A stretch of DNA of 64,000 nt from Allobosea sp. 47.2.35 (GTDB lineage Bacteria; Pseudomonadota; Alphaproteobacteria; Rhizobiales; Beijerinckiaceae): the NCBI RefSeq assembly GCF_024655635.1, contig NZ_JANLGI010000003.1, positions 248,001 through 312,000 of the forward strand, given 5' to 3'. Positions within the stretch are counted from its first letter, which is position 1. Each line of letters starts with the position of its first letter. The notes under the pieces were generated by a model. That model ran no database searches and had not been told where the DNA came from. It saw nothing but the letters and a program-made list of their open reading frames with translations. The translations under genes and the position numbers were made by a program. Positions 51,263 to 59,619 of this stretch are shown here, piece after piece.

Positions 51263-54200
51263 GTGTCGCGTTGGGTCGAGTATCACGGTTTGCGTCTGTC
51301 GCGCTCCCTCGCCTTCGGTATCGGGCTGGCCGCTCTTGCGCTCGCCGCCGGCCTGGAGACGCCTGCCCTGGCGGCCGGCGCGAGCCTGCGCGGCGAAGCC
51401 ATGCCGGCCGGCTTCGGCCGCCTGTCCCTGACCTTCGACGAGCCGATCCAGACCCGCGTCCGCGTCGCCAACGGCGTGCTGATCGTCGCCTTCGGCGGCC
51501 AGGTCCAGGTCGATGTCGCGCGCATCGCCCGCGAGTTGCCGAACTACGTCTCCGTCGCCCGCGTCGATCCCGACGGGCGCGGCATGCGCTTCGCGCTGAC
51601 CCAATCCTACAAGGCCAACCTGATCGAGGCCGGCGACAAGGCCTTCATCGACCTGCTGCCTCAGAACTGGTCCGGCATGATGCCTGGCCCGCCACCGGAA
51701 GCCATCGCCGAGCTCACCGAGCGCCTGCGTCTCGCCGAGGCCCGCGCCAAGGAGGCCGCGCGCCAGTCTCCCGCCCCTCCGGCCACGCTCACGATGAACT
51801 CGGCCAGCCTGCCGACGCTGGATCGTTTGACCTTCAAGGCGCCTGCCGAGACGAAGCTGACCAGCAACCTGTCGGATGGCACGCTGAAGCTGGTCTTCGA
51901 CCGGCCGATGAATGTCGAGGCCGGCGCGATCCGCAGCGCCCTGCCGACCGATATCGACCTCACCGGCCTCGATGCCGGCAAGGAAGCGCTGAGCCTGACC
52001 CTGTCCCTGCCCAAGGACTGGCAGGTCCGCAGCTTCGACGACGAGACCGGGCTGGTCGTCGACCTGCTGCGCCCGGTGAAGCAGGAAGCGCCATCGCTGG
52101 TCGAGCTTACGAAGCCGCCCGCGCCGACGCCCCCTGCCCCGGCCGCCGCACCGCCGGCCGAGCCTGCCGCAAAGCCCGCGGCTGCCGCGTCGCTGGCGCA
52201 GCCGGCCACACCGCCGGTCCAGGCCGTGGCTGCCGCGCCAGCCGCTCCCGAAGTACCGCCTGGCCCGGTCGCGATCACCGCGGATGGCAAGCGCCTCGAC
52301 TTCCGCTTTACCCGTGCCACGGGCGCCGCCGCCTTCCTCGATGGCGGCGTGATGACGCTGGTCTTCGACACCCGCGACACCATCGATCCCGCGAAGCTCG
52401 CCGGGGTGATGCCCAAGCTGATCGAGGACAGCTCGGTGACCCGCGAGGGCAAGGTCACCCTCGTGAAACTCAAGCTGGCCGGCCAGCCGCTGGCACGCCT
52501 CTTCGACAATGGCCCGGCCTGGTCGCTCGATCTCGGCGAGGATGCGGGGCGTCCCGTCGTCCCGGTCGAGCCTCAGCGCAGCATGGACGAGCGCGGCCAG
52601 ACCATCGTCGCCGTGCCGCTTCCCGGCCTCACCGGCATCCACTGGCTCGAATCCGGTCCCGCCGGCCTGCCCGTCGCCGTCGCGACCGCGACAGGTCCAA
52701 CCCGGCTCACGCCCAAGCCCTACCAGTTCGTCGAATTCGGCCTGCTCCCGACCGCGCAGGGCCTGGCCGTCCAGGCGCATGCCGACGACGTCGCCGTGCG
52801 GGCCGGCACCGAACAGGTCCGTATCGGCCGCAGCGGCGGGCTCAACGTCTCGCTCGACATCGGCGAACCCGCCCGTAAGGCCGAGGACAAGGCCGAGAAG
52901 CAGAAAGTCGCACCGCTGCTCGATGGCGAGGCCTGGGCGGAGCTGCGCGTCGGCAACCCGGGCGAGCGCGCCCGTGCCCTTCTGCTCGATGTCACCGACG
53001 CCTCGCGCGGCCGCAAGTCGGAAGCCCGGCTCGCGCTCGCCCGCTTCTATGCCGCCAACGGCCTGATGCCCGAGGCGGCCGGCCCGCTGAACGTGCTGCT
53101 CGCCGACGACAGGTCGATGCGCGGCAACCGCGAGGCGCTCTTCCTCAAGGGCGTCATCGCCACCGGGATGCATCGCGACCAGCAGGCGCTGGCGGCCTTC
53201 GATGCCGGCCCGATCAAGGACGACGTCGAGACCGGGCTGTGGCGCGCCTTGGTCGAGCAGCGCCTGAACCGCAATGCGCAGGCGCTCGTCGGCTTTCGCC
53301 GCGCCGAGGCCGTCATCGACCGGTACCCGGCAGACCTCCAGGGCCTGTTCCGCGAGGCAACGGCGCGCGCCGCACTGGCCCAGCAGGATATCGCCGTGGC
53401 CGAACGCCAGATTCAGGCGCTGGCGGACATGCCGCGTGGCAGCTTCGACCAGGAGCATCTCGCCCTGCTGCAGGCCCGGCTCGACGATATCGGCGGGCGT
53501 CCGGAAGCAGCGATGAACGGCTACAAGGCGCTCTTCGAGGCCAAGAGCCGTCCGATCGCCGCCGAGGCACAGTTGCGCGCCGTCAAGCTTGCCGATGCCG
53601 AGAAGCGCACCGACATCAAGGTCGACGAGGCGATCGCCCGGCTGGAGACGGTCTCCGTCATCTGGCGCGGCGGCCGGCTGGAGATAGAGGCGCTGGCCGA
53701 GCTCAGCCGGCTCTATGCCGACCAGCAGCGCTGGCGGGATGCCTTCATGGTCGCGCGCCGGGCCAACGAGAACTTCACCGAGGACCCGCTGACCCACCGC
53801 ATGCATGACGAGACGGCGCAGCGCTTCGCCGAATTGTTCAGCGGCTCCGGCCTCGGCAAGCTGCCGCGCATCGAGACGCTGGCACTGTTCTACGATTTCA
53901 AGGAATTCCTGCCGATCGGCCGGCGCGGCGACGAGATCACCCGCCTGCTCGCCGACCGGTTGGTGGAGCTCGACCTGCTCGACCAGGCGGCCGAGATCCT
54001 GAAATACCAGATGGACCGGCGCCTCAGCGGCGCGGCGCGCTCCACGGTCGCGGCGCGGCTTGCCATGATCAACCTGATGAGCGGCAAGCCCGCCGATGCA
54101 GTGCGCGCGCTCCACACGACGCGCCTCGTCGAACTGCCGGCCGACGTCAAGCGCGCCCGCCTGTTGCTCGAAGCCAAGGCGCTCTCGGACCTCTCGCGTA

Positions 54201-54709
54201 CCGATCAGGCGCTCGAGATGCTGGAGGCCGAGCGCGGCCCCGAGATCGACCGGCTGCGTGCCGACATCTACTGGACCGGGCGCCGCTGGCGCGAGGCGGG
54301 TGAGGCCTATGAACGCCTGCTCGGCGAGAGCTGGCGCGGCGACGGCACGCTCGGCGACAGCGAGCGCGCCGATGTGATGCGCGCCGGCGTCTCCTATGTG
54401 ATGGGGAGCGAGAACCTGTCGCTCGACCGGCTGCGCAGCAAGTTCGCGCCGAAGATGGCCCGCGGCGCCGATGCCCGCACCTTCGCCTTCATCACCGGGG
54501 CGGACCGGACGCGCGCCGCCGACATCCGCGAGATGGCGCGCGCCACCGCGAATGCCGACACGCTCTCGGAGTTCCTGAAGGCCTATCGCGAGCGCTACCC
54601 GGCTTATGCGGCGCCGATGCGCAAGCCGCAGGCACCTGCCGCCGACAAGCTGCCTTCGCCCGCCGACGGCGCAGCAGCAGAGCCTGCGGCGCCGCCCTCG
54701 CGGAGCTAG
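51263..54709 (+). CDS. Large exported AMIN-like/TPR repeat protein, flagellar-linked
   Basis: A 1148-residue exported protein. The signal peptide spans about residues 10-38 (LRLSRSLAFGIGLAALALAAG, ending ALAAG). Three AMIN-like beta modules follow (about 40-150, 175-275 and 340-435; for example FGRLSLTFDEPIQTRVRV and FDRPMNVEAGAIRSALP), with an Ala/Pro-rich linker near 280-335. Residues about 560-1110 are helical TPR-like repeats (SEARLALARFYAANGLMPEA, AERQIQALADMPRGSF, RAANENFTEDPLTHRM-type helices). I prefer GTG 51263, preceded by GAGGT, to GTG 51221. AMIN modules often bind peptidoglycan or target envelope machines. With fliL-fliM-motE upstream, a periplasmic motor or basal-body accessory is plausible but unproven. 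Confidence 0.75.
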   Translation: MSRWVEYHGLRLSRSLAFGIGLAALALAAGLETPALAAGASLRGEAMPAGFGRLSLTFDEPIQTRVRVANGVLIVAFGGQVQVDVARIARELPNYVSVARVDPDGRGMRFALTQSYKANLIEAGDKAFIDLLPQNWSGMMPGPPPEAIAELTERLRLAEARAKEAARQSPAPPATLTMNSASLPTLDRLTFKAPAETKLTSNLSDGTLKLVFDRPMNVEAGAIRSALPTDIDLTGLDAGKEALSLTLSLPKDWQVRSFDDETGLVVDLLRPVKQEAPSLVELTKPPAPTPPAPAAAPPAEPAAKPAAAASLAQPATPPVQAVAAAPAAPEVPPGPVAITADGKRLDFRFTRATGAAAFLDGGVMTLVFDTRDTIDPAKLAGVMPKLIEDSSVTREGKVTLVKLKLAGQPLARLFDNGPAWSLDLGEDAGRPVVPVEPQRSMDERGQTIVAVPLPGLTGIHWLESGPAGLPVAVATATGPTRLTPKPYQFVEFGLLPTAQGLAVQAHADDVAVRAGTEQVRIGRSGGLNVSLDIGEPARKAEDKAEKQKVAPLLDGEAWAELRVGNPGERARALLLDVTDASRGRKSEARLALARFYAANGLMPEAAGPLNVLLADDRSMRGNREALFLKGVIATGMHRDQQALAAFDAGPIKDDVETGLWRALVEQRLNRNAQALVGFRRAEAVIDRYPADLQGLFREATARAALAQQDIAVAERQIQALADMPRGSFDQEHLALLQARLDDIGGRPEAAMNGYKALFEAKSRPIAAEAQLRAVKLADAEKRTDIKVDEAIARLETVSVIWRGGRLEIEALAELSRLYADQQRWRDAFMVARRANENFTEDPLTHRMHDETAQRFAELFSGSGLGKLPRIETLALFYDFKEFLPIGRRGDEITRLLADRLVELDLLDQAAEILKYQMDRRLSGAARSTVAARLAMINLMSGKPADAVRALHTTRLVELPADVKRARLLLEAKALSDLSRTDQALEMLEAERGPEIDRLRADIYWTGRRWREAGEAYERLLGESWRGDGTLGDSERADVMRAGVSYVMGSENLSLDRLRSKFAPKMARGADARTFAFITGADRTRAADIREMARATANADTLSEFLKAYRERYPAYAAPMRKPQAPAADKLPSPADGAAAEPAAPPSRS

Positions 54710-54710
54710 A

Positions 54711-54756
54711 GCATCGGCCCGAAAAACGGAGTGCGGTTTTCGGGCAAAGCCGATGC
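54711..54756. repeat. Intergenic palindromic repeat (GCATCGGC/GCCGATGC type)
   Basis: Outer arms GCATCGGC (54711-54718) and GCCGATGC (54749-54756), inner arms CCCGAAAA and TTTTCGGG. It begins at the stop codon of the AMIN/TPR gene. Elements with this sequence are abundant between genes in Hyphomicrobiales as I recall, and may act as terminators or RNA stabilisers. Confidence 0.75.
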
Positions 54757-54768
54757 AAGATCAAAGAG

Positions 54769-54811
54769 CTAGAGGATCGGACTGAATACGACATTCAGTC
54801 CGATCCTCTAG
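54769..54811. repeat. Perfect 19-bp-stem hairpin next to the palindromic repeat
   Basis: CTAGAGGATCGGACTGAAT (54769-54787) and its exact complement (54793-54811) around a 5-base loop. It starts with CTAGAGnATCGG, like the preceding repeat, so the two are related. It lies 4 bp from the end of the convergent operon and probably terminates both sides. Confidence 0.85.
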
Positions 54812-54814
54812 CGC

Positions 54815-55159
54815 CTAGCCCGGCCCGGAATTCGTGTCCTCTCCGCGCGCCCTGGCGCGCAGGACGAATTGCAGGTTGCGGATATAGACGAAGACGCCGA
54901 AGCCCTGGCCGAGGATGAACACCGGATCGCGCCGGTAGAGCGCATACATCAGCAGCAGGGCGCCGCCGCCGATCGAGAACCACCAGAAGGTCATCGGCAC
55001 GACCGAGCGCCCGGCCTTCTCGCTCGCCAGCCACTGCACCACGAAGCGCATGGTGAAGAGCCCCTGCGCGACGACGCCGAGCAGGACCCACCAATCGATA
55101 TTGTTGACGAAGACGTCGTGGAAATAATTGCCGATGGTCTGCTGCAGGTCGATGAGCAT
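54815..55159 (-). CDS. Lipid-A-biosynthesis N-terminal-domain (LAB_N) membrane protein
   Basis: A 114-residue membrane protein with the LAB_N fold: NIDWWVLLGVVAQGLFTMRFVVQWLASEKAGRSVVPMTFWWFSIGGGALLLMYALYR covers two or three helices, and RRDPVFILGQGFGVFVYIRNL a third. In this order it is encoded between or after a GT2 and an ArnT-like gene, where it may present or flip a lipid-linked sugar. The ATG overlaps the GT2 stop (TGATG), so the two are coupled. Function by family is unclear, as LAB_N is not an enzyme on its own. Confidence 0.85.
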   Translation of the reverse strand: MLIDLQQTIGNYFHDVFVNNIDWWVLLGVVAQGLFTMRFVVQWLASEKAGRSVVPMTFWWFSIGGGALLLMYALYRRDPVFILGQGFGVFVYIRNLQFVLRARARGEDTNSGPG

Positions 55160-55932
55160 CACATCGTCTCCGAGACGATCTGGGGCACGCGCTTGCGCCG
55201 CCGGATCAGCCACCACACGCCGGCGAGGTCGAGGATACCCACCCAGACCCGGTCGAAGAAGCCGTAATTCGAGACGCCGGTCAGCCGCGGCCGGTCGCGC
55301 ACGTCGACATGCAGCACCTTGTGGCCCTCGCGCGCCATCAGCGCCGGCATGAAGCGATGCAACGCATCGAAATACGGCAGGGCGAGATAGGCCTCGCGGC
55401 GGAAGCATTTCAGCCCGCAGCCGGTATCGCGCGTGTCGTCCTTCAGCACGCGCACGCGGACGCCGTTGGCGATCTTGGACTGCCAGCGCTTGAAGCCGGT
55501 ATCCTTGCGCCCGACACGCTGCCCCTGCACCATCCCGGCCTGGAGCCCGGCCTTCTGCAGGGCCTCGACCATCTCCGGCAGGAACGCCGGATCGTTCTGG
55601 CCGTCGCCATCGAGCGTCGCGACGATCGCCGAGCGGGCATGGCGCACGCCGCTGCGCACCGCCGCGCTCTGGCCGCAGGACTGGACATGGGTGACGACGC
55701 GCAGCCACGGCCGCGTCGCGGCGAGTTCGGCCAGCGCGGCGGCCGTGCCGTCGGTCGAGCCGTCATTGACATAGACGACCTCGAACGCGCCGATCGCGGC
55801 GCAGGCCTTCTCGATATCGGCGACGAGCGGCGCGATGTTGCCGACCTCGTTGCGCACGGGCACGACGACGCTGAGCAGCGGATGGGAAGAGGTTTCGGTC
55901 AAAGGGACATCATCCGGAAAAACGGCCCGCAA
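55159..55932 (-). CDS. Polyprenyl-phosphate glycosyltransferase, GT2 family
   Basis: A 257-residue GT2 enzyme that transfers a sugar from a nucleotide donor to a polyprenyl phosphate. The GT-A motifs are SVVVPVRNEVGNIAPL, VYVNDGSTDGT and ATLDGDGQNDPAFLPEM; C-terminally SNYGFFDRVWVGILD ends near the membrane, with at most one hydrophobic helix. Dolichol-phosphate mannosyltransferase and ArnC are the nearest well-known types. The only plausible starts are TTG codons: 55932 is used here and 55899 is an alternative close to the homologous part. It feeds the ArnT-like enzyme encoded upstream and the LAB_N protein downstream. Confidence 0.85.
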   Translation of the reverse strand: MRAVFPDDVPLTETSSHPLLSVVVPVRNEVGNIAPLVADIEKACAAIGAFEVVYVNDGSTDGTAAALAELAATRPWLRVVTHVQSCGQSAAVRSGVRHARSAIVATLDGDGQNDPAFLPEMVEALQKAGLQAGMVQGQRVGRKDTGFKRWQSKIANGVRVRVLKDDTRDTGCGLKCFRREAYLALPYFDALHRFMPALMAREGHKVLHVDVRDRPRLTGVSNYGFFDRVWVGILDLAGVWWLIRRRKRVPQIVSETM

Positions 55933-55995
55933 ACTGCGTCAGCTTAGCCGAGAGGGCAAGGGTTTCGCGCAGAAGGGTTTCAAGCGCAATGGATC

Positions 55996-57693
55996 TCAGC
56001 CGGGCGAGTTGGCGAAGACGGCGATCTCCAGCCTGCGCCCGCCATTCAGGTTGAAGCCGTTGATTGTGGTCACGAGCCGCGGCTTGACGCTCTGGCTCGC
56101 CAGCGCGCCCTTGAAATCATCGGCGAAGCGACGCTCGACGAAGGCGACGCGGCAGCCGGGCTGGTTGAGGAAGGCTGCCGCGTCGGCACCGCTCGCTGCC
56201 ATCGCGAGCTTCGTACCGGTCAGGAAGACCAGGCTAGGCTCGCGATAGCCCAGCGTCAGCACGGCCGGATCGGCGCAGCCGACGGCCCTGACCGTCTCGG
56301 CCAGCCGCGGCGACAGCTTCAGCGAGCGCAGGCTCTCGATGGCGAGGGGGTAGACCGCGATGGTCAGGAGCAGGCTCGCCGGCACGCAGCGCCAGAGCGC
56401 GCCCTCGAAATCCTGCCTCCGGAAAGCCGCGATGACGCTGATGCCCATGAGCAGGACCAGCGCGAAGAACGGCAGCGCGATCCAGGGCACGGCCCGGTCG
56501 AGCGTCCAGTTGCCGAACAGGATCGCGCCCATCAGCGCCAGCGGTACGATCACGACGAGGCAGGCAGTCAGCACCGCGCCGCGCCGGTAGCGGTTGATCC
56601 CGCCATTCAGCACGGCGAGCAGCAAGAGCGCAGTGATCGCAGGATAGAGCGGCAGCACGTAATGCGGCAGCTTGGTCGGCACCGCCTCGAACACCAGCCA
56701 GGACGGCACGATCCAGGCGATCAGGAACAGGATCTGCGGCTCCTTGCGACGCACCCAGGCGAAGGGCACCGCCATCGCCGCGAAGGCCGCCGCAGGCCAG
56801 TAGGTCGCGAAGAAGACGACGAGATAGAGCCCGGGCGGTCCCCAATGCTTCTCCTGCCCCTCGGCGACCTTGCCCAGCATGTCCTGGCCGACGCTGTCGG
56901 CGAAGAAGCTGCCGCCGGTCTTGATCATGATCGCCGCGAACCAGGGCAGCGCGACCACGAGGCAGAGCAGGATGCCGGCGCCGAAGCGCAGCGGCTTCAG
57001 CCAGCGGAAGGAGCGCTGGCTCGCGCTCAGCACGAGGATGGCAAGGCCCCAGACCATCGGCACGATCGGGCCCTTGATCAGCAGGCCGAGCGCGGTCGCG
57101 CCCCAGAACACCAGCCAGTTGCGCCGGTCCGGCACGAAGGCGAGCGAGCGCGTCCAGTCGAGCCAGGTGCGCGCCAGCGCGCCCATGGTCGCAACGGCGC
57201 AGGCAGCCAGCAACGCATCGGTCTTGGCGATGCGCGCCTCGACGCCGAGCAACACAGCGGCCGCCATCAACGCGCCGCCAAGCAGGGCGAGCGGCGGAGA
57301 CAGGAAGGCGAGCAGCGCCCAATAGGTCAGTAGCACGGTCGCGGTCGCGCCGATGAGCGAGGGAATGCGATAGAGCCAGATCTGCGTGCGCGCCTCAGGA
57401 ACGCCGAGCGCTTCTCCGGCCTTCACCGCCGCGCTCTGCAGCCAGTAGATGCCGACCGGCTTCTTGTGGCGCGCCTCATCCTGAAAGCGGATATCGACGA
57501 AATCGCCGGTCTCCAGCATCTGCTTGCTCGCCTGCGCGAAGCGCGGCTCGTCGCGATCGAGCGGCTGGAGCGTGCTGTATCCGGGCAGGAAGGCGGCGAA
57601 CGACAACAGCAGCAGGAAGATGCAAGCCCGCAGATGGCTGGCCGAGGCCGCTTCCTTGAGGCGGTCGATCGCTGGCGTGAGCGCAAACATCAT
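55996..57693 (-). CDS. ArnT-like lipid-linked glycosyltransferase (PMT superfamily)
   Basis: Inner-membrane GT-C enzyme of 565 residues with about a dozen hydrophobic helices. The first periplasmic loop has LQPLDRDEPRFAQASKQMLETGDF with the DE acid pair, then FQDEARHKKPVGIYWLQ, the ArnT signature, and a soluble C-terminal domain from about residue 455. E. coli ArnT is 550 residues. It should move a sugar such as 4-amino-4-deoxyarabinose from a polyprenyl phosphate to lipid A or another acceptor. No arnA/B/D genes are in the window, so the sugar is uncertain. It heads the operon with the GT2 and LAB_N genes (63-bp gap). Confidence 0.88.
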   Translation of the reverse strand: MMFALTPAIDRLKEAASASHLRACIFLLLLSFAAFLPGYSTLQPLDRDEPRFAQASKQMLETGDFVDIRFQDEARHKKPVGIYWLQSAAVKAGEALGVPEARTQIWLYRIPSLIGATATVLLTYWALLAFLSPPLALLGGALMAAAVLLGVEARIAKTDALLAACAVATMGALARTWLDWTRSLAFVPDRRNWLVFWGATALGLLIKGPIVPMVWGLAILVLSASQRSFRWLKPLRFGAGILLCLVVALPWFAAIMIKTGGSFFADSVGQDMLGKVAEGQEKHWGPPGLYLVVFFATYWPAAAFAAMAVPFAWVRRKEPQILFLIAWIVPSWLVFEAVPTKLPHYVLPLYPAITALLLLAVLNGGINRYRRGAVLTACLVVIVPLALMGAILFGNWTLDRAVPWIALPFFALVLLMGISVIAAFRRQDFEGALWRCVPASLLLTIAVYPLAIESLRSLKLSPRLAETVRAVGCADPAVLTLGYREPSLVFLTGTKLAMAASGADAAAFLNQPGCRVAFVERRFADDFKGALASQSVKPRLVTTINGFNLNGGRRLEIAVFANSPG

Positions 57694-57911
57694 TCATCCC
57701 CGCGGCTGCCGGCCGCAACTATCCGGAATGCCGGCTGCCGCCCGATGGCGGGCCATTCAGGCACGATCAAGGCGGTGCCGCGCGGGGTTTACGCTGCCGG
57801 GCGGAGGTCGGCAAGCACCGAAGAGCCATGCAGCCGATGCGGAGAGCTTGGCTACGGTCATGGATTGCGATGTAGCCGAGCGCCCTCAGCTGCCACGAAG
57901 TCCGGGCTTCG

Positions 57912-58169
57912 TCAGTCAATCGACGCCTTGTTGTCGATACGGATCGCCTGGACCATACGCGGCGACAGGGTCATGGCACGCTCTGGCGTCGAGGCCACAG
58001 GCTCCGCCGGAACCAACAAGCTGATCGGCAATTCACAGGCCGCCCTGGGACTGATCATGTAGGCGGACCCCAGCACCGGAAGGCTGGCCGTCTTGACGAA
58101 ACCGGGCTCGGCCAAGGCCGGGGACGAAAGAGCCGCCGCGAGGGCGGCGATGGCAACGAACCGCGACAT
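57912..58169 (-). CDS. Small exported protein, function unknown
   Basis: An 85-residue protein with a clear signal peptide (MSRFVAIAALAAALSSPALA, cut after ALA at residue 20) and a mature part of about 65 residues with one cysteine (AACELPISLLVP). The ribosome site GGAGAG sits 5 bases before the ATG at 58169, which decides the start. It is divergent from the next small gene across 103 bp and convergent with nothing close. I do not recognise the family. Confidence 0.6.
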   Translation of the reverse strand: MSRFVAIAALAAALSSPALAEPGFVKTASLPVLGSAYMISPRAACELPISLLVPAEPVASTPERAMTLSPRMVQAIRIDNKASID

Positions 58170-58272
58170 GGTTGCTCTCCGCGTTTCCCCCGCTCTCACA
58201 ACGTGGCAAGCCGGCGCCTGTTCCGTCGGGCGAAAGCCAGGCTATGCTCAGCGCGGATGGGGGAAGGCTCGG

Positions 58273-58563
58273 ATGGGGCGCCTGCTGACCAAGGCATTGC
58301 TGGCAGGCCTTATCGGCCTCGCCGTCGGCCCGCTTCTGGGCCTGATCTGGGTCTTTGCGCTGATGCTGTTCGACCCGAAATGCGGCAGCCCCGGCGATTC
58401 CGGCGGCTGCGCGATGGGCCTGCTGACGGTGCCGGTCGTCCTCGCCCTGCCGAGCTTCGTGCTGTTTGCGCTCGTCAGCCTGAGCAGGAATCTTTGGAGG
58501 CTGCGCCCGCGCGACCCCGCCGCCACGATCCGCAAATTGCGGAACTGGGGCCGCGAAGACTGA
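58273..58563 (+). CDS. Small two-helix membrane protein, function unknown
   Basis: A 96-residue protein with two hydrophobic helices (residues 6-32 and 49-70), two cysteines in the connecting loop (KCGSPGDSGGCAMG) and a positively charged C-terminal tail (RLRPRDPAATIRKLRNWG), which by the positive-inside rule lies in the cytosol. The purine-rich ribosome site GGGGGAAGG precedes the ATG. The loop cysteines may form a periplasmic disulfide. It converges on the PP2C-like gene with a 2-bp gap. No family recognised. Confidence 0.65.
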   Translation: MGRLLTKALLAGLIGLAVGPLLGLIWVFALMLFDPKCGSPGDSGGCAMGLLTVPVVLALPSFVLFALVSLSRNLWRLRPRDPAATIRKLRNWGRED

Positions 58564-58565
58564 TC

Positions 58566-59576
58566 TCAGCGATCAAAGGCGATTCCGAGATAGGTCCGGT
58601 CGTCGGTCCAGCTGTCGACCCCGGAGCCCTTCACGCTGGCATAGGGACCGATCTTGTCGGGGTCGATCCGCTCGACCTCGGCGAAGCTCGCTTCCCATGC
58701 GGCGACACCGAAGGCGTCGGGCTCGGCGAAATACCCGTCGCTGAATAATTCGAACGTCGCGACCTCGGCCGCTGGATAGTCGGCCGTGAAGACATGCCGA
58801 TCGGCGATGGCGAAACCGTCGAGCACGCCATAGCCGAGATCGCTCGTCGGGTGATTGGAGAAGGCGCGCTGGCCGCTGATGCCGCTATCGACCAGCCGCT
58901 CGATCTCGGCCCGGTCGATCCTCGGCATCTCCTCCTCGCAGAGCCACAGCACATGCGCCCTGATCGTGGCGCAGGCCTCGGCGCCCAGCCCGGCCGGCGG
59001 TTCGCGCAAGCCGTTCCAGACCGCATCGTCCGAGATCGCACGCTGCGGCAGCGGATCGGCCCGTACCCTGCCTAGATGCGCCCAGCATTCACGCCGGATC
59101 AGCGCCGTCACCCGGTCGAGCGGCTTCTCTTCGACATGGCGAATCGTCCCCAGCGCCTTCCCGCCGAGCCGAATGCCGGAATCGCCGATCGAGACCAGTT
59201 GCAACACCGGGCCGTCATGATAGCCCAGCGCCAGCGTGCAGCCGATCCGGAAAGCGGGATCGGCGGAAGCTTTGTCCAGCAGGCCGTGCGCTGCGTAGCC
59301 CCCGCGCAGCGCATCGCCTAAGGCCTGGACCAGTCTGCTCACGCGCTCCGGCCCGCCGCGAACGCTCAGGTCCTCGTCGAGCAGGAAGCGGGTGACCGCC
59401 GTCGCCACGAGGACGGAGGCGAAGCGCCCGGCCCGCATGGCGCCGAAGCGGCGCCCGCTGCGGTCGGTCACTCCGTCGATCACGGCATAGCCGCGGCCGG
59501 GCAGGATGACGACGCTGTCCTCGTTCTCCTCGGGGCTGGCGAAGCGCTTGCCGAGGCTGAAGCATTCGATCTGCAT
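58566..59576 (-). CDS. PP2C-like protein phosphatase
   Basis: A 336-residue soluble protein with PP2C metal-site motifs in order: NEDSVVILPGRGYAVIDGVTD (Glu19/Asp20 and Asp34-Gly35), VSIGDSGIRLG (GDSG at 131-134), FELFSDGYF (Asp280-Gly281) and WTDDRTYLGIAF (Asp325/Asp326). These are the four acidic clusters that hold two metal ions in Ser/Thr phosphatases. An insert at about 150-235 is family-atypical. No regulatory (PAS, HAMP, RsbU) domain is present. It lies 43 bp downstream of the ferric-binding protein gene on the same strand, so they may be co-transcribed; the dephosphorylated target is unknown. Confidence 0.75.
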   Translation of the reverse strand: MQIECFSLGKRFASPEENEDSVVILPGRGYAVIDGVTDRSGRRFGAMRAGRFASVLVATAVTRFLLDEDLSVRGGPERVSRLVQALGDALRGGYAAHGLLDKASADPAFRIGCTLALGYHDGPVLQLVSIGDSGIRLGGKALGTIRHVEEKPLDRVTALIRRECWAHLGRVRADPLPQRAISDDAVWNGLREPPAGLGAEACATIRAHVLWLCEEEMPRIDRAEIERLVDSGISGQRAFSNHPTSDLGYGVLDGFAIADRHVFTADYPAAEVATFELFSDGYFAEPDAFGVAAWEASFAEVERIDPDKIGPYASVKGSGVDSWTDDRTYLGIAFDR

Positions 59577-59619
59577 GGTCGTCGTCGTGTCCGGCTGTCA
59601 GCGTAGCCCGTCGTCCCTG

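Noticed and set aside
51191..54115. A 974-codon open frame on the minus strand
   Set aside because: It is antisense to the AMIN/TPR gene, has the Arg/Gly/Asp/His-rich composition produced by reading high-GC codons backwards, and resembles no protein.
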